DNA from: Okapia johnstoni
Taxonomy: Eukaryota > Chordata > Mammalia > Artiodactyla > Giraffidae
Length of the DNA stretch: 64,000 nucleotides
Assembly (NCBI GenBank): GCA_024291935.2
Contig: CM044306.1
Span: 20,469,001 to 20,533,000, forward strand
Reading direction: 5' to 3'
Shown here: positions 21,201-32,359 of the stretch, piece after piece
Position numbering within the stretch: position 1 is the first letter of the stretch
Layout: the number at the start of each line of letters is the position of its first letter
Made by a program: the position numbers and the translations under genes
The notes under the pieces: model-generated
What the model was told of the DNA's origin: nothing
Database searches by the model: none
Seen by the model: the letters and a program-made list of their open reading frames with translations, nothing else

Positions 21201-22640
21201 CTACAGAAGTGATGAGGACAGCAAACAATTCTAGCAGAGTGATCCAAAATCATAAAATTATTCTAGTAAGAAGATGGATAAAATAAAAGCAGTTTTCATG
21301 TTGAGCATCTTTTGGATCCTTTATTGTATTAATCTGCATCTTTTAAAGCTTCTGACTCCTCTATGTTGCACAATTTTCTACTTCATTTTAGAGGCTGAGT
21401 CATTTTGTTTGAAGATGAGTCAAGAAAATACATTTTTGAAAAGATTTCAAATGAAAATATTTCTAAAGATTTACCACTTTAATATTTTTCCTCCTCTAAA
21501 GGAATGCTAAAATATCATACTAAGTTTCATGCCTTCACTTATTTAAGCAATTTTATTTTTAAGATTCCAGTGATTTAAATGTAACTGAGGGATCTCCCCA
21601 TGTGTACTCCATAGAACACTAATCCATGAAAAATCTCTTTATTAAAAAGTCATGGACTTCCCTGGTGGTCCAGTGATAAAGACTCTGCCCTTCAACGCAG
21701 GGGGCCTTGGCTCGATCTCTAGTCAGGAAACCAGATCCCACATGCCACAACTAAAACCTGGCACAGCCAAATAAATTTAAATAAAAGAAAGAAAGAAAAG
21801 TCATAAAGCACTTTAGCATATTGAAGGCTCTGAAAGGTCAACCAGCAAAGAATTCAGTATTTCCCAAACTTATTAACCAGAGAACCCTTTAGTGTTCTTT
21901 GAAACAAGTGTTCATGAAACTCATTTTAGGAACTACTGCACCATTTAGCCTCTAAATGGTCCAATACAACTAGTTTGGGGGCCATAAATAATATTAATTC
22001 ATAACATGTTTGGGTGGAATTTTAAAGGGCCTCCATCACTGTCACCCATGCAGATCTGAACTCTCACCTACATGCCCTTGACAAATTCTCACTCAAAGCA
22101 GAAATGAAGGGAATGGAGAGCAAATAAGCTGTTATAGCTCTGCTAAAAAAAAGTGCTCCTTAACACAGAACCAGAATCTCTTTCCCTGTTGATTCCATCT
22201 GTTCGCGCAGTCTCTTGGAGCCATGCGAAATCTTAAAATAGTATCACTTTTTCAGCCAGAGGGCTTAATCATCATAAAGAATCTTGGTTTCTGGTAGAAC
22301 AGCAATTGAAAAGCTTAGCTCTCTCTTCATCTGACAAGTAGACAAGAAAATGTGAAAACAATCTGCAGATACCTAGCATGCCAGGTCATTATTAGTGATG
22401 TATAATGATTAGAAGATAATAACTCAGTACCTTTGAAGACTGAAATGAAATGTCCATGCAGTGACAAACAGCCAATGCAAAGAGCCCTAATTTGACAACA
22501 AAACAATCTAAACCCCATTTACGAGGTGAGGAGTGTGTCTTAAGTAATAAACACTTAAGTAATTAGATGCTTTTATGGAGATAGCTATAAACTGAAACAC
22601 GGGGGAAAAATCTCGGTAATAGGCTGACGCCCTGGGAGGT
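21201..22640. other. KRTAP3-1 upstream region, one SINE inside
   Basis: Apart from the CHR-type SINE at 21654-21795 I see no gene or nameable repeat. The last few hundred bases are the likely proximal regulatory region of KRTAP3-1. Confidence 0.45.
21654..21795 (+). mobile_element. CHR-type artiodactyl SINE
   Basis: A tRNA-derived unit 'acttccctggtggtccag ... cacatgccacaac'. It is flanked by AAAAGTCAT (left, to 21653; right, 21796-21804). Confidence 0.85.
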
Positions 22641-22643
22641 GGG

Positions 22644-22650
22644 TATATAA
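22644..22650 (+). promoter_or_regulatory. TATA box of KRTAP3-1
   Basis: TATATAA, 87 bases before the ATG. The same box with the same 'TATATAAGAG' context recurs before KRTAP3-2 and KRTAP3-3. Confidence 0.9.
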
Positions 22651-22730
22651 GAGCCAGGGGAGAAGACAGAAGCATCGAGACACCAAGAGACTTCTCTCAT
22701 CAAACCAACCAAAACCCTACTCCTGCCACC

Positions 22731-23027
22731 ATGACTTGCTGTGCTCCCCTCTGCTGCAGCGTCCCCACTGGCCCCGCCACCACCATCTGCTCCTCTGATA
22801 AATTCTGCAGGTGTGGAGTCTGCCTGCCCAGCACCTGCCCACATGAGATCAGCCTCCTCCAGCCCACCTGCTGTGACAACTGCCCCCTACCCTGCTGTGT
22901 GCCTGACACCTATGTGCCAACTTGCTGGCTGCTCAACTCTTCCCACCCCACTCCCGGACTGAGTGGGATCGACCTGACGACCTTCATTCAGCCTGGCTGT
23001 GAAAACCCCTGCAAGCCCTGCTGTTAA
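22731..23027 (+). CDS. KRTAP3-1: Keratin-associated protein 3-1
   Basis: A single-exon gene for a 98-residue high-sulfur matrix protein that cross-links keratin filaments in the hair or wool cortex by disulfides. The protein has 19 cysteines and opens '[18 protein letters not shown]'. It has the KAP3 core '[13 protein letters not shown]' (residues 26-38) and then '[13 protein letters not shown]' and 'YVPTCWLLN', the version seen in human KRTAP3-1 (from memory, also 98 residues). The start is fixed by a near-perfect initiation context, gccaccATGa. A TATA box precedes it and AATAAA follows. It is the first of four KAP3 genes on this strand. Residues 1-38 are nearly identical to KRTAP3-2 and KRTAP3-3 (3 base differences in the first 113), while the rest is much more diverged, a mosaic that suggests conversion or strong constraint at the 5' end. 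Confidence 0.96.
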   Translation: MTCCAPLCCSVPTGPATTICSSDKFCRCGVCLPSTCPHEISLLQPTCCDNCPLPCCVPDTYVPTCWLLNSSHPTPGLSGIDLTTFIQPGCENPCKPCC

Positions 23028-23254
23028 GCAGCCACATCTTGGCACAGGTTCAGTGATGTGCTGCTCAAGTCTTAATGCATCATCTGGCCTTCTACCTACA
23101 TCAGATTAAATCAATCTCAATAGCCTGGGCAATGTTTTCATGCATTTGCCCAACTTCTTGATTCTTTCTTCTTTTGGATAGAGTTGGAGACCTTCTTTCT
23201 GTCTTTTAGATTATATCACTGTTCTTTGGAAATGAACCATTTTGACTATTCAGT

Positions 23255-23260
23255 AATAAA
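23255..23260 (+). terminator. Polyadenylation signal of KRTAP3-1
   Basis: AATAAA, 228 bases after the stop codon. The 3' UTR length is typical of KRTAP genes. Confidence 0.8.
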
Positions 23261-23479
23261 CTTCATTCTTGCCTAGCAAATACGGTTTTGTGATTATTTG
23301 TTCATGTGTTTCTTCTTAGGGAAAGTGAAATGTCTAGCTAAACTTGAGCAGCAGCTCATCATACTGCCCAAGATTTACCCCAGCAGAATGAGAGCTCTCA
23401 TGGTATAATCATTGAAAAATTAGATACTTCTTTGTGATGAGCTGAAAAGTGAAAAATTCAACAGGTTATTTTTTAGGAT

Positions 23480-26150
23480 TCCCACCCTTTTTAAAAACGG
23501 AGATATACTTGCTTTGCAATATTATGTGAGTTTCAAGTGTGCGACATAGTGACTCATGATTTTTATAAGCTATACTTCACTTATAGTTATGATAAAATAT
23601 TGGCTATATTTCCTGTGCTGTACAATATAGTCTTGTACGTTATTTATTTTATACATAGTGTTTGGTACACAGAACTATACAAAAAAGGTCTTAATGACCC
23701 AGATAACCACAAAGGTGTGGTCACTCAGCTAGAGCCAGATATCCTCGAGTGTGAAGTCAAGTGGGCCTTAGGAAGCATTACTACAAACAAAGCTAGTGGA
23801 GGTAATGAAATTGCAGCTGAGCTATTTCAAATCCTAAAAGATGATGCTGTTTAAATGCTGCACTCAATATGTCAGCAAATTTGGAAAACTCGGCAGTGGC
23901 CACCGGACTGGAAAAGATCAGTTTTCATTCCAATCCCGAACAACAGCAATGCCAATGAATGTGCAAACTATTATACAATTAGGCTCATTTCGCGTGCTAG
24001 TAAGATTATGCTCAAAATTCTTCAAGCTAAGCTTCAATAGTATTTGAACCAAGAACTTCCAGATGTACAAGTTTGGTTTAGAAAAGGCAGAGGAACCAGA
24101 GATCAAATTGCCAACATTTTGGGGATCATAGAGAAAGCAAGAGAATTCCAGAAAAACATCTACTTTTGCTTCATTGATTACATAAAAGTCTTTGACTATT
24201 TGGATCACAACAAACTGTGGAACACTCTTAAAGAGATGGGAATACCAGCGCACCTTACCTATCTCCTGAGAAACCTGTACGTGGATCAAGAAGCAACATT
24301 AGAAACTTACATGGAACAACTGACTGGTTTAAAATTGGGAAAGGAGTATGACAAGGCTGTATATTGTTGCCCTGTTTATTTAAATTCTATGCATAGTACA
24401 TCATGTGAAATGCCAGACTGGATGAATTACAAGCTGGAATCAATTGCCTGGAGAACTATCAACAACCTCAGATATGCAGATGATACCACTCTAATGACAG
24501 AAAATGAAGAGAAACTAAAGAACCTCTTGTTGAGGATGAAAGAGGAGAGTGAAAAAGCTGGCTTAAAACTCAACACTCAAAAAACTAAGATCATGGCATC
24601 CAGTTCCATCACTTCAGGTCAAATAGAAGGGGAAAAAGTGCCAGCAGTGACAGATTTTATTTTCTTGGGCTCCAAAATCATTTCTGACAGTAACTATAGC
24701 CATGAAATTAAAAGACACTTGCTTTTTGGAAAGAAAGCTATGATAAAACCAGACAGCATATTAAAAAGCAAAGACATCACTTTGCTGACAAAGATTTGCA
24801 TAGTCAAAGCTATGGTTTTCCCAACAGTCATGTACAGATTTGAGAGTTGAACATGAAGAAGGCGGAGTGCTGAAGAACTGATGCTTTCAAATGATGGTGC
24901 TGGAGAAGACTCTTGAGAGTCCCTTGGACTGCAAGGAGATCAAACCAGTCAATCCTAAAGAAAATCAACACTGAATATTCATTGGAAGGATGGGCAGTGA
25001 ATTTCCAAAAATTTGGCCACCTGATATGAAGAGCAGACTCATTGGAAAAGACCCTGATGCTGGGAAAGATGGAGAGCTAAAGGAGAAAGAGGTGGCGGAG
25101 GATGAGATGGTTAGATATCATCACTGACCTAGTGGACATGAATCTGAGCAAACTCTGGGAGATAGTGAAGGACAGGGAAGCCTGGTGTGCTGTAGTCCAT
25201 GGGGTTGCAAAGAGTCAAACTCGACTTAGCAACTGAACAACAATAAGCTTATTTATCTTATACAGAGTAGTTTGTGCCTCAGTCCCCTGCCCTATCTTTT
25301 TCCTTTCCACTTCCCTCTCATTGGTGACCACTATTTTGTTCTCCTTATCTGTGAATCTGTTTCTTTTTTGTTATATCCACCAGTTTATTTTTTAGATTCC
25401 ACATGTAAGTGATACCAAACAGTATTTGCCATTCTCGGACTTATTTCACTAAGTATATTACACTCCAAGTCCATCTGTGTTGTTGCAAATGGCAAGATTT
25501 CATTCTTTTTTATGGTTGAGTAGTATTTCATTTTTTCCATATATACCATATCTTCTTTATCCATTCATCTGTTGATGGACACTAAATTTCTTCCATATCT
25601 TGGCTATTGTAAATAATGCCCCTATGAACATTGTGGTGCATTTTTTTTTTCAAATTAATGTTTTCATTTTCTTTGGATATATATCCAGGAGTAGAATTGG
25701 TGGGTTATATGGTAGTTCTATTTTTAGTTTTTGGGGGAACCTTCATATTGTTTTTCTGAGTGGCTGCATCAATTTACATTCCCACCAATGTTGTACAAGA
25801 GTTCCCTTTTCTGCAGATCTTTGCCAGAAATTTTCTGTTTTATGGTCTTTCATTTAGGTCTCTAATCCATTTTGAGTTTATTTTTTTAAATATAGTGTTG
25901 GAGAATGTTCTATTATACTATCACCTGTCCAGCTTTCTTTGTACCATTTATTGAAGAGACTGTCTTTTCTCCACTGTGTATTCTTGCCTCCTTTGTTGTA
26001 GATTAATTGACTATAAATGTGTGGATTTATTTCTGGGCTGTCTATTCTATTCCATTGACCTATGTGTCTGTTTTTCTACCAGTACCATACTGTTTTGATT
26101 ACTGTTGCTTTGTAATATGTTCTGAATTTTAGGCTTACTAGAAGGTAACC
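23480..26150 (-). mobile_element. L1 LINE 3' part, split by a BovB insertion
   Basis: The reversed L1 3' UTR/ORF2 end runs from 23480 to about 23665 and resumes at about 25252, continuing to about 26150. On both sides of the BovB copy stands a diverged copy of the same L1 bases (left 'tatttattttatacatagtg', right 'tatttatcttatacagagta'), which is the aged target duplication. Confidence 0.8.
23672..25247 (+). mobile_element. BovB LINE copy, forward, decayed
   Basis: Encodes broken BovB reverse transcriptase in several frames: 23675-23854, 23855-24040 and 24044-24850 (with 'CFIDYIKVFDYLDHNK' and 'LRYADDTTLM'). It ends in 'gcaaagagtcaaactcgac' near 25230. It has many substitutions, frameshifts and stops, and the segment around 24360-24440 is scrambled relative to the 11-13 kb copy. 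It is truncated at the 5' end and older-looking than the 10993-13157 copy. Confidence 0.92.
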
Positions 26151-26339
26151 ACTGGCACTATGCCAACCCACCTCTTTTTCAGCCAAAAACAAAGAAGTTT
26201 GATGTTTTCATACATGCTTACAAGGGATAAATATTTAGGTTTTATTTTTAATATCAAAAATAACTCTCAAAGTCCTTTTATTACCACTGTGGGCCTTTAA
26301 GCATTCAAGGGCCCTTGGCTAGCTAAAAAGCCCCAAATG

Positions 26340-26780
26340 TAAACCAGGTGATATGTGTTCCAGTCCTGGCTCTACCTCAGGCTGCTTCTGTAACCCTGAT
26401 CAAGTCACTTGAACTCTTTGGGTCTCAGGTCCTACATCAGTAAAATGGGTTGGTTGACCTGCTGCTGCTGCTGCTAAGTCGCTTCAGTCATGTCCGACTC
26501 TGTGCGACCCCATGGACGGCAGCTCACCAGGCTCTGCCATCCCTAGGATTCTCCAGGCAAGAATACTGGAGTGGGTTGCCATTTCCTTCTCCAGTGCATG
26601 AAAGTGAAAAGTGAAAGTGAAGTCGCTCAATCTTGTCCAACTCTTAGCGACCCCATGGACTGTAGCCTACCAGGCTCCTCCATCCATGGGATTTTCCAGG
26701 CAAGAGTACTGGAGTGGGGGTTGGTTGACCAAGTCCTCTCTAAAATCACTTTCAGTTTGAACATTCTGTGATTCTAGATT
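26340..26780 (+). mobile_element. MIR SINE split by a Bov-A2
   Basis: MIR text 'ccagtcctggctctacc' and 'gatcaagtcacttgaac' stops at 26459 and resumes at 26721 with 'accaagtcctctctaaa'. Confidence 0.7.
26460..26720 (-). mobile_element. Bov-A2 SINE with target duplication
   Basis: A reversed dimer flanked by TTGGTTGACC at 26450-26459 and 26721-26730. Confidence 0.94.
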
Positions 26781-26839
26781 ATCTAGAAACATTTTAAGTA
26801 ACAAATACTCCATGTTGTTAATCAACCATATCTTACTGT

Positions 26840-27080
26840 ATTACTTTTACCTCTCTCAGTCATAATAGCTAATGTTTGGCAAGTATATCCTGCACACTCT
26901 AATGTGTGCTGTATGTGCCTTATCTCATTTATCCCTAACAAAAAATAAAAAACTAACAGGTAGCTACCATTATTCTCCCCACTATATAGGTGAGAAAACT
27001 GAGATGGAGAAATTACTTGCAAAAGTTACATAAATGGTGACAGAGGAGCTATCTGAATTCAGGGTCCTTCCTCTTTCCAC
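26840..27080 (+). mobile_element. MIR SINE
   Basis: Contains 'aatagctaatgtttggc', 'ccttatctcatttatcc' and 'aggtgagaaaactgagatgg' in MIR order. Confidence 0.7.
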
Positions 27081-27821
27081 TATACCAAAGCATCTGCCTC
27101 CTCTGCAGACAGCAACATGCTCAAGAGAAATACAATCACACACAGCTCTCTTTTTCCAGGAGAAGGTATATGCTACTTGACAATACATGCTCTACTTGAC
27201 AACACGTTCTTCTAGACTGTCTATTTGGCTGTATATGGCAACAGTTTTCTCTGTGGTTGTTATAGCTTAAGACAAAATGAGTATACACAATGAGTCTAAG
27301 AAAAACTGTTTATGTTTCTAAGGTGAAAACAAATCATGTTTTTTTAAGTCAGACTTTAAATACGGGTGCGCAACATCAGCACAGGAAAAATACTGACTGG
27401 TTCATTGACCTTGCATTAAAGTGTACAGTGTTTGGCAACTCAGATAGATTTTCAATTTTCTGGTGAGTTTCTGTGACTTAGTTTAAGGTAAAACAAACTA
27501 CCCTTAAAGACAATTTACCCTTGAGAACAGAATAGAAAATCAAATCATTTCATTTTCTTTCAAAGATCTGGCCTCCAGATCTTTATTTCTATCTTTATGG
27601 ATGGACTCTAGCCTAATTTAGACTCTGATCACCACACTTCTGATCACAGCCAGTCTCCTCGTTGACCTTGAGTCAAGTATCCCATGCCTCTTCCCCCACA
27701 CAAACTATACTTCTGTCAGAATAGATTTCTATTTCTCTATAAATATTGGCTAAATTGAGTTACTCATAACTCTTAGATGACTCAAGATTTTTGGTTTTTA
27801 ATGAATCAAGTCTAAATTCTT
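27081..27821. other. Intergenic, nothing recognised
   Basis: No supported gene or nameable repeat. Confidence 0.4.
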
Positions 27822-27833
27822 CAGTGTGACTCT

Positions 27834-28114
27834 GCTGCTGCTGCTGCTGCTGCTGCTAAGTCACTTCAGTCGTGTCCGACTCTGTGCGACCCCATAGACA
27901 GCAGCCCACCAGGCTCCACCATCCCTGGGATTCTCCAGGCAAGAATATTGGAGTAGGTTGCCGTTTCCTTCTCCAGTGCATGAAAGGGAAAAGTGAAAGT
28001 GAAGTCGCTCAGTCATCCGACTCTTAGCGACCCCATGGACTGTAGCCCACCAGGCTCCTCCATCCATGGGATTTTCCAGGCAAGAGAACTGGAGTGGGGT
28101 GCCATTGCCTTTTC
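27834..28114 (-). mobile_element. Bov-A2 SINE with target duplication
   Basis: A reversed dimer with a long CTG-triplet head (about 7 repeats). Target duplication CAGTGTGACTCT is at 27822-27833 and 28115-28126. Confidence 0.94.
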
Positions 28115-28209
28115 CAGTGTGACTCTAAGACCCTCAATAATCTGGTACAACCATTTTTATCAAATACTACTTGCTACTTGTCTTGGGCAACATGAATCCT
28201 ATACTCTAG

Positions 28210-28560
28210 TCAGAGCAATGCTCCCTATTCAGTGGTCAAGAGAGAGGTCTCTGAAACCAGACTGTCTTGCTCTACATGGTACCTCTTGGGCTTCCCTGGT
28301 GGCTCAGGTGGTAAAGAATCCGACTGCAATGCAGGAGACCTGGGTTCCATCCCTGGGTAGGGAAGATCCCCTGGAGGAGGGCATGGCAGCCCACTCCAGT
28401 ATTCTTGCTTGGAGAATCCCATGGACAGAGGAGCCTGGTGGGCTACAGACCATGGAGTCACAAAGAGTCGGACACAACTAAGCACAGCACAGACTCTATC
28501 GCTTACTAGTTTTGTGTTCTTGGCCATGTCACTTCATTTCCATATGCCTCTGGTTTCTCA
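28210..28560 (+). mobile_element. MIR SINE split by a forward Bov-tA
   Basis: MIR sequence before 28289 ('gaaaccagactgtcttgc') resumes after about 28492 ('tcgcttactagttttgtg', 'ccatgtcacttcatttcc'). Confidence 0.65.
28289..28492 (+). mobile_element. Bov-tA SINE, forward
   Basis: A complete unit: 'gggcttccctggtggctcag ... gtcggacacaactaagcac'. Confidence 0.92.
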
Positions 28561-28569
28561 AATGTTAAG

Positions 28570-28960
28570 GTTAAAATGAATAGGTACCCTGAACAATATC
28601 TGACCAGTATACCGTGAAACTACCCAGATCATGAAAAACCAGAAAAGACTGGGAAACTATCACAGACCAGAGGAAACCAAGGAGACATGACGACTAAATG
28701 TAATGTGGTGTCTCAGACTAGAGTCAGGAACAGACAAAGGACATTAGTGGGAAAACTGTAATGTGAATAATGTCTGAAGTTTAATTAATAGTGATGTACC
28801 TTAATTTTGACAAATACACAATGGTATCATAAGATGTTATCATTAAAGGGAAGTTGAGTGAGAGATACATAGGAATGCAGTACTATCTTTGCAACCTTTC
28901 TGCAAATCTAAAATTATTCAAAAATAAAAAGCTAATTAAAAATATATATATATATACTTC
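28570..28960 (+). mobile_element. Old LINE-like 3' tail (class uncertain)
   Basis: Contains 'tttgcaacctttctgcaaatc' and ends 'attcaaaaataaaaagc', a form common in old mammalian L1 3' ends. The exact family cannot be named by eye. Confidence 0.4.
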
Positions 28961-29107
28961 CTAAAACTATAGTCAAGATTAAGTTTATTAAAGCACATCC
29001 AGCCCTTAGAAAACTGTGTGCTGACTGTCAACCTCTAAGTATACCTTTTATTAATAATACTCTCTGATGCTGGAATGAGGAAGGTTTCTCCTTTGGCTGG
29101 TTTCTAC

Positions 29108-29320
29108 TGTGTGCTGTGTGCTTAGTTGTTCAGTCGTGTCCGACTCTTGCAACCCCAAAGATTGTAGCCTGCCAGGCTCCTTTGTCCATGGGAATACTTG
29201 CCTGGAGAATGGAGTGAGTTGCCATTTCCTTCTCCAGGGGATCTTCCCGACCCAGAAATCGAACTCGAGTCTCCTGCATTGCAGGGAGTCTCTTTACCGA
29301 CTCAGCTAGGAGGGAAACCC
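29108..29320 (-). mobile_element. Bov-tA SINE
   Basis: A reversed unit from 'gtgcttagttgttcagtcgtg' to 'ctcagctaggagggaaacc'. Slightly shortened in the middle. Confidence 0.88.
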
Positions 29321-31177
29321 CTCAGTATTGGTTTTGTACCAGACTCCACCAATAGAGGGTGCTAGAAGGAGACTGCAAGATGAGAGGAGGAAAGAAAGGT
29401 CTTGTTGCCGCAGCGATAGTCCTACATTTGGCGGCAGCGGCGGGTTCTCCTTTCTAGCTTCTTTTCACTCTTCAAAAAAAAAAAATATATATCATCATTT
29501 AACTTCCTCAGAAACACCAGAATCAGCAAGGGAGTGACGCCCACCCCCCCCACCTCCTTTCCACAGAGGTCCAAGCCCTGGCCCCACAGGACCTCTCCTC
29601 TGAGCTTCGAGTTAAGAGCACCAGCTGGGCAACAACTGGGGCCTGAGCCCAGCCCTGCAAGACCACTCCTCCAAGCTCCTAGGTCCACTCATCCTCAACC
29701 GCTTCTCTTCATTCCCAGCTCTCTAGCTGATAGCTGCTTCTTGTGTTCATTACCTGGTTTTTTGTTTCTTTTTTTCTTTCTTTCTCAGTCCTCCCATACC
29801 TATGTAAACTAGTTCCCTATCTTCAAATTCTCTCTGTTGAAACACCTACTGTGTGAGGATGTTCTTGTTTGCTTATTTTCCTGACCACACTTAATACAGA
29901 AGCCTTCATAAATGTTGGTTATGATTATTTTCCAAACTTCCTTAAATATTTATTCCATGTGTTGCAGGCGCCGAATTCCATCTGGTGATTCAGGTTCTAT
30001 GCTAGGTAACAGAGAAACCAGGAAAAATGAGACATAGTTCCTGCTTTGAAGGAGATTACATCTTATTAAAGAGAACCAACATGTGTACAAAAAAAATGTA
30101 ACAAAGTTTTTTGGGTGGATATAGGATATAATAGAGGTAAAAAGGATGGCATGACCAGTTCTGCTGGGACCAGTGCAGAGAGTAGGGGCAGAACAGCATC
30201 CCAGAACTCACTGTTTCCCTTGCCCCCAAAACACTTACCTCTTTTCTAAGTGTTTCTCATCAAAACAACTTATTTCAAATCCTCCATGAAGACTTCTGTT
30301 CATTTCAGCCCTTTTTCATCGCATTTCATCTTGTGGGAGTTCTTACAGTCCCTGGAGGAGAAACTGCTATTTATTAGACTTATCTAATAAGCCCAGAGAT
30401 GAATGATTTGCCTGATTAATTCTCACTTGGTCTTTAATACTAATACTAATAATAACACTATAACAGGTGATTATATTTTCCCCAAATTTGTAGCTGAGAA
30501 AACTAAAGCCCAAAACGTCTAATAACTTGATCTAGGTCTCACAGCATGCACCATGACTTCTATTTTTTTTTTAATATCTACCAGACTCTTCAGAATATGT
30601 TAGAGAATCAATAACCACTTAACTCATAGCAAATGGATTTGCTGATCTGTCTCCTTTACTCTAGTTACATACTAGCTTTAGCTTTGACTTGTTAACACTG
30701 TAACTGAAGTAAAATGGAAGGGAATTTTTAAAGGTTCCTGTCTGATAGACGGTGAGTATCCGCTTAGGCAGTGGTTTTGGAAAATAGAACGAACAGGTTC
30801 GCAGTTTGGTTTTCCTTAAAAACATAAAATTGAAAAAAGAAATTTTCATGCTGCTTTACAAAGAAAGCCAGTTTTATTTTTCAGGCCACATACAGTCTTA
30901 TGAACCTATATTTTAATATGTGCTGACTTCCAGCTAAAAAAATGACATCCTTTCTAAAACTGAGAGTTAATTTATGTTTATGCATAATTGCGTATATAGA
31001 TAATGCAGGGAAACAGAAAATCATCTAGCAGGCTCTGAACTTTCTAATCAAGATCATGTTACATATATTGATTATTTATTTATTTATTTTCGCAAATCCA
31101 TGAAAAGATAGCAAGGTGAATCTGCTAGAGAAAAAAAAAATCCCACATATTTTGACTTCCCAAATATATCCCTTCTG
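29321..31177. other. Intergenic, mostly unrecognised
   Basis: No gene supported. A MIR-like piece lies at about 30420-30620 ('gtagctgagaaaactaaagc'). The G+C-rich patch at 29330-29720 gives short frames on both strands with no recognisable protein. Confidence 0.45.
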
Positions 31178-31402
31178 TGTGCTGTGTCCTAATTCGCTCA
31201 GTCATGTCCGATCTTTTTGACCCCATGGACTGTAGCCTGCCAGGCCCCTCTGGCCACGGGATTCTACAGGCAAGAGTACTGGAGTGGGTTGCTGTGCCGT
31301 CCTCCAGGGCATCTTCCCAACCTAGAGATTGAACCTGTGTCTCTGCATGTTGCCTGCACTGGCAGGCGGGTTCTTTACCACTAGCGCCGCCTGGGAAGCC
31401 CA
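31178..31402 (-). mobile_element. Bov-tA type SINE
   Basis: A reversed unit from 'gctgtgtcctaattcgctcag' to 'gcgccgcctgggaagccc'. Confidence 0.88.
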
Positions 31403-31753
31403 GGGCATATATTTTGAGAGGGATCATTTCTTACTTCTAAGGGAAACATCACTTCTAACTCTTCACACCCAGGAGTGATCATTTGTAAGAACACATTCTG
31501 GTTGGTAAAAAGGAGGAAAGTCGGAGTAAATACTGATGTATTTACCGTGGTTAAGTACATAGAGAACCTATATCAACACCATTTTGAAACTACAATAGGA
31601 AGCAAGTTCAAATATAGCAACAACCAAATAAAACTGAAGGAGTGCTCATCCTGTGGCAGACAAATAAGTTAGTGAGCTACTTGTAGGGGATTATACAAAC
31701 AACAACAGGAAGCATTCTGATAGACAGGAGCCACGTTCCCTGAGCTGGATAGC

Positions 31754-31760
31754 TATAAAA
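31754..31760 (+). promoter_or_regulatory. TATA box of the divergent KAP3 gene
   Basis: TATAAAA, 75 bases before the ATG. It differs from the TATATAAGAG context of the other three KAP3 promoters. Confidence 0.8.
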
Positions 31761-31828
31761 GACTCACCAAGGACAACTTTGTAGAACACCTTCCTTTGCA
31801 ACAAACATCTACCCGATCCTTTGTCTCT

Positions 31829-32143
31829 ATGTCTTGCTGTGAGTCTCGTCTCCAGGGATGCTGCAGCGTCCCCACTGGCCCCCTCACCACCATCTGCTCC
31901 TCGGATGTACGTCGTCAATGTGGAGCCTGCCTGCCCAGCACCTGCCCACACGAGATCAGGCTCCTTCAGCCCACCTGTTATGACACCTGCCACCCATCCT
32001 GCTGTGTGCCTGACTCCTGCGTGCCTGACTCCTACGTGCCAACCTGCTGGCTGCTCAACAGCTGCCACCCTACTCCAAACCTGAGCGGAATCTCTGTCAC
32101 AGCCTGCGTCCAGCCCTGTGAGGGTGAAGCGAAATCCTACTAG
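31829..32143 (+). CDS. KAP3-family high-sulfur protein, divergent extra copy
   Basis: An intact single-exon gene of 104 residues with 17 cysteines. It keeps the KAP3 core: '[16 protein letters not shown]' (11-26), '[10 protein letters not shown]' (34-43) and '[15 protein letters not shown]' (69-83). It follows KRTAP3-1 rather than KRTAP3-2/3-3 in its second half. It is odd in three ways: a 15-base tandem duplication (32006-32035) adds five residues (VPDSC then VPDSY); the tail ends 'CEGEAKSY' instead of a cysteine pair; and the ATG has a weak context (T at -3 and at +4). The in-frame extension back to 31796 has no ATG. Human has a KRTAP3-4 pseudogene in this cluster as I recall; this may be its functional counterpart, but that is inference, so no symbol is given. 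Confidence 0.88.
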   Translation: MSCCESRLQGCCSVPTGPLTTICSSDVRRQCGACLPSTCPHEIRLLQPTCYDTCHPSCCVPDSCVPDSYVPTCWLLNSCHPTPNLSGISVTACVQPCEGEAKSY

Positions 32144-32347
32144 CCAAAGATATCTCAGTGAGCTTGCCCGCATTGCCCTAAGGACTGCAGTGGTCATTAA
32201 GAGCTGCTCAGCAAATGGCCTTTAATAAGAAGCTCTAGAAAAAATGTTCTGACTCTGTGTCTTCAGTTTTGCAGAAGTGTTCTACGTTTTGAACAATGAT
32301 TTCAAATAACAAGTGGAAAAAATGCTATCATGGACCTCCTTGCTTTA

Positions 32348-32353
32348 AATAAA
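32348..32353 (+). terminator. Candidate polyadenylation signal of the divergent KAP3 gene
   Basis: AATAAA, 205 bases after the stop. A variant AATAAG at 32224-32229 is a nearer alternative. Confidence 0.55.
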
Positions 32354-32359
32354 CACCAC

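Noticed and set aside
1..22600. A KRTAP1-family gene left of KRTAP3-1, as in the human order
   Set aside because: No cysteine-rich repeat frame of that type is present; it probably lies beyond the left edge.
22563..22909. Minus-strand frames opposite KRTAP3-1 (and the same at 31.7-32.2, 35.2-35.6 and 41.2-41.6 kb)
   Set aside because: They are shadows caused by the G+C-rich KAP3 coding sequence; they recur because the genes are paralogous.
29330..29720. G+C-richer patch as a hidden KRTAP or promoter CpG island
   Set aside because: No cysteine-rich frame, no conserved KAP motif, and few CpG clusters by eye.
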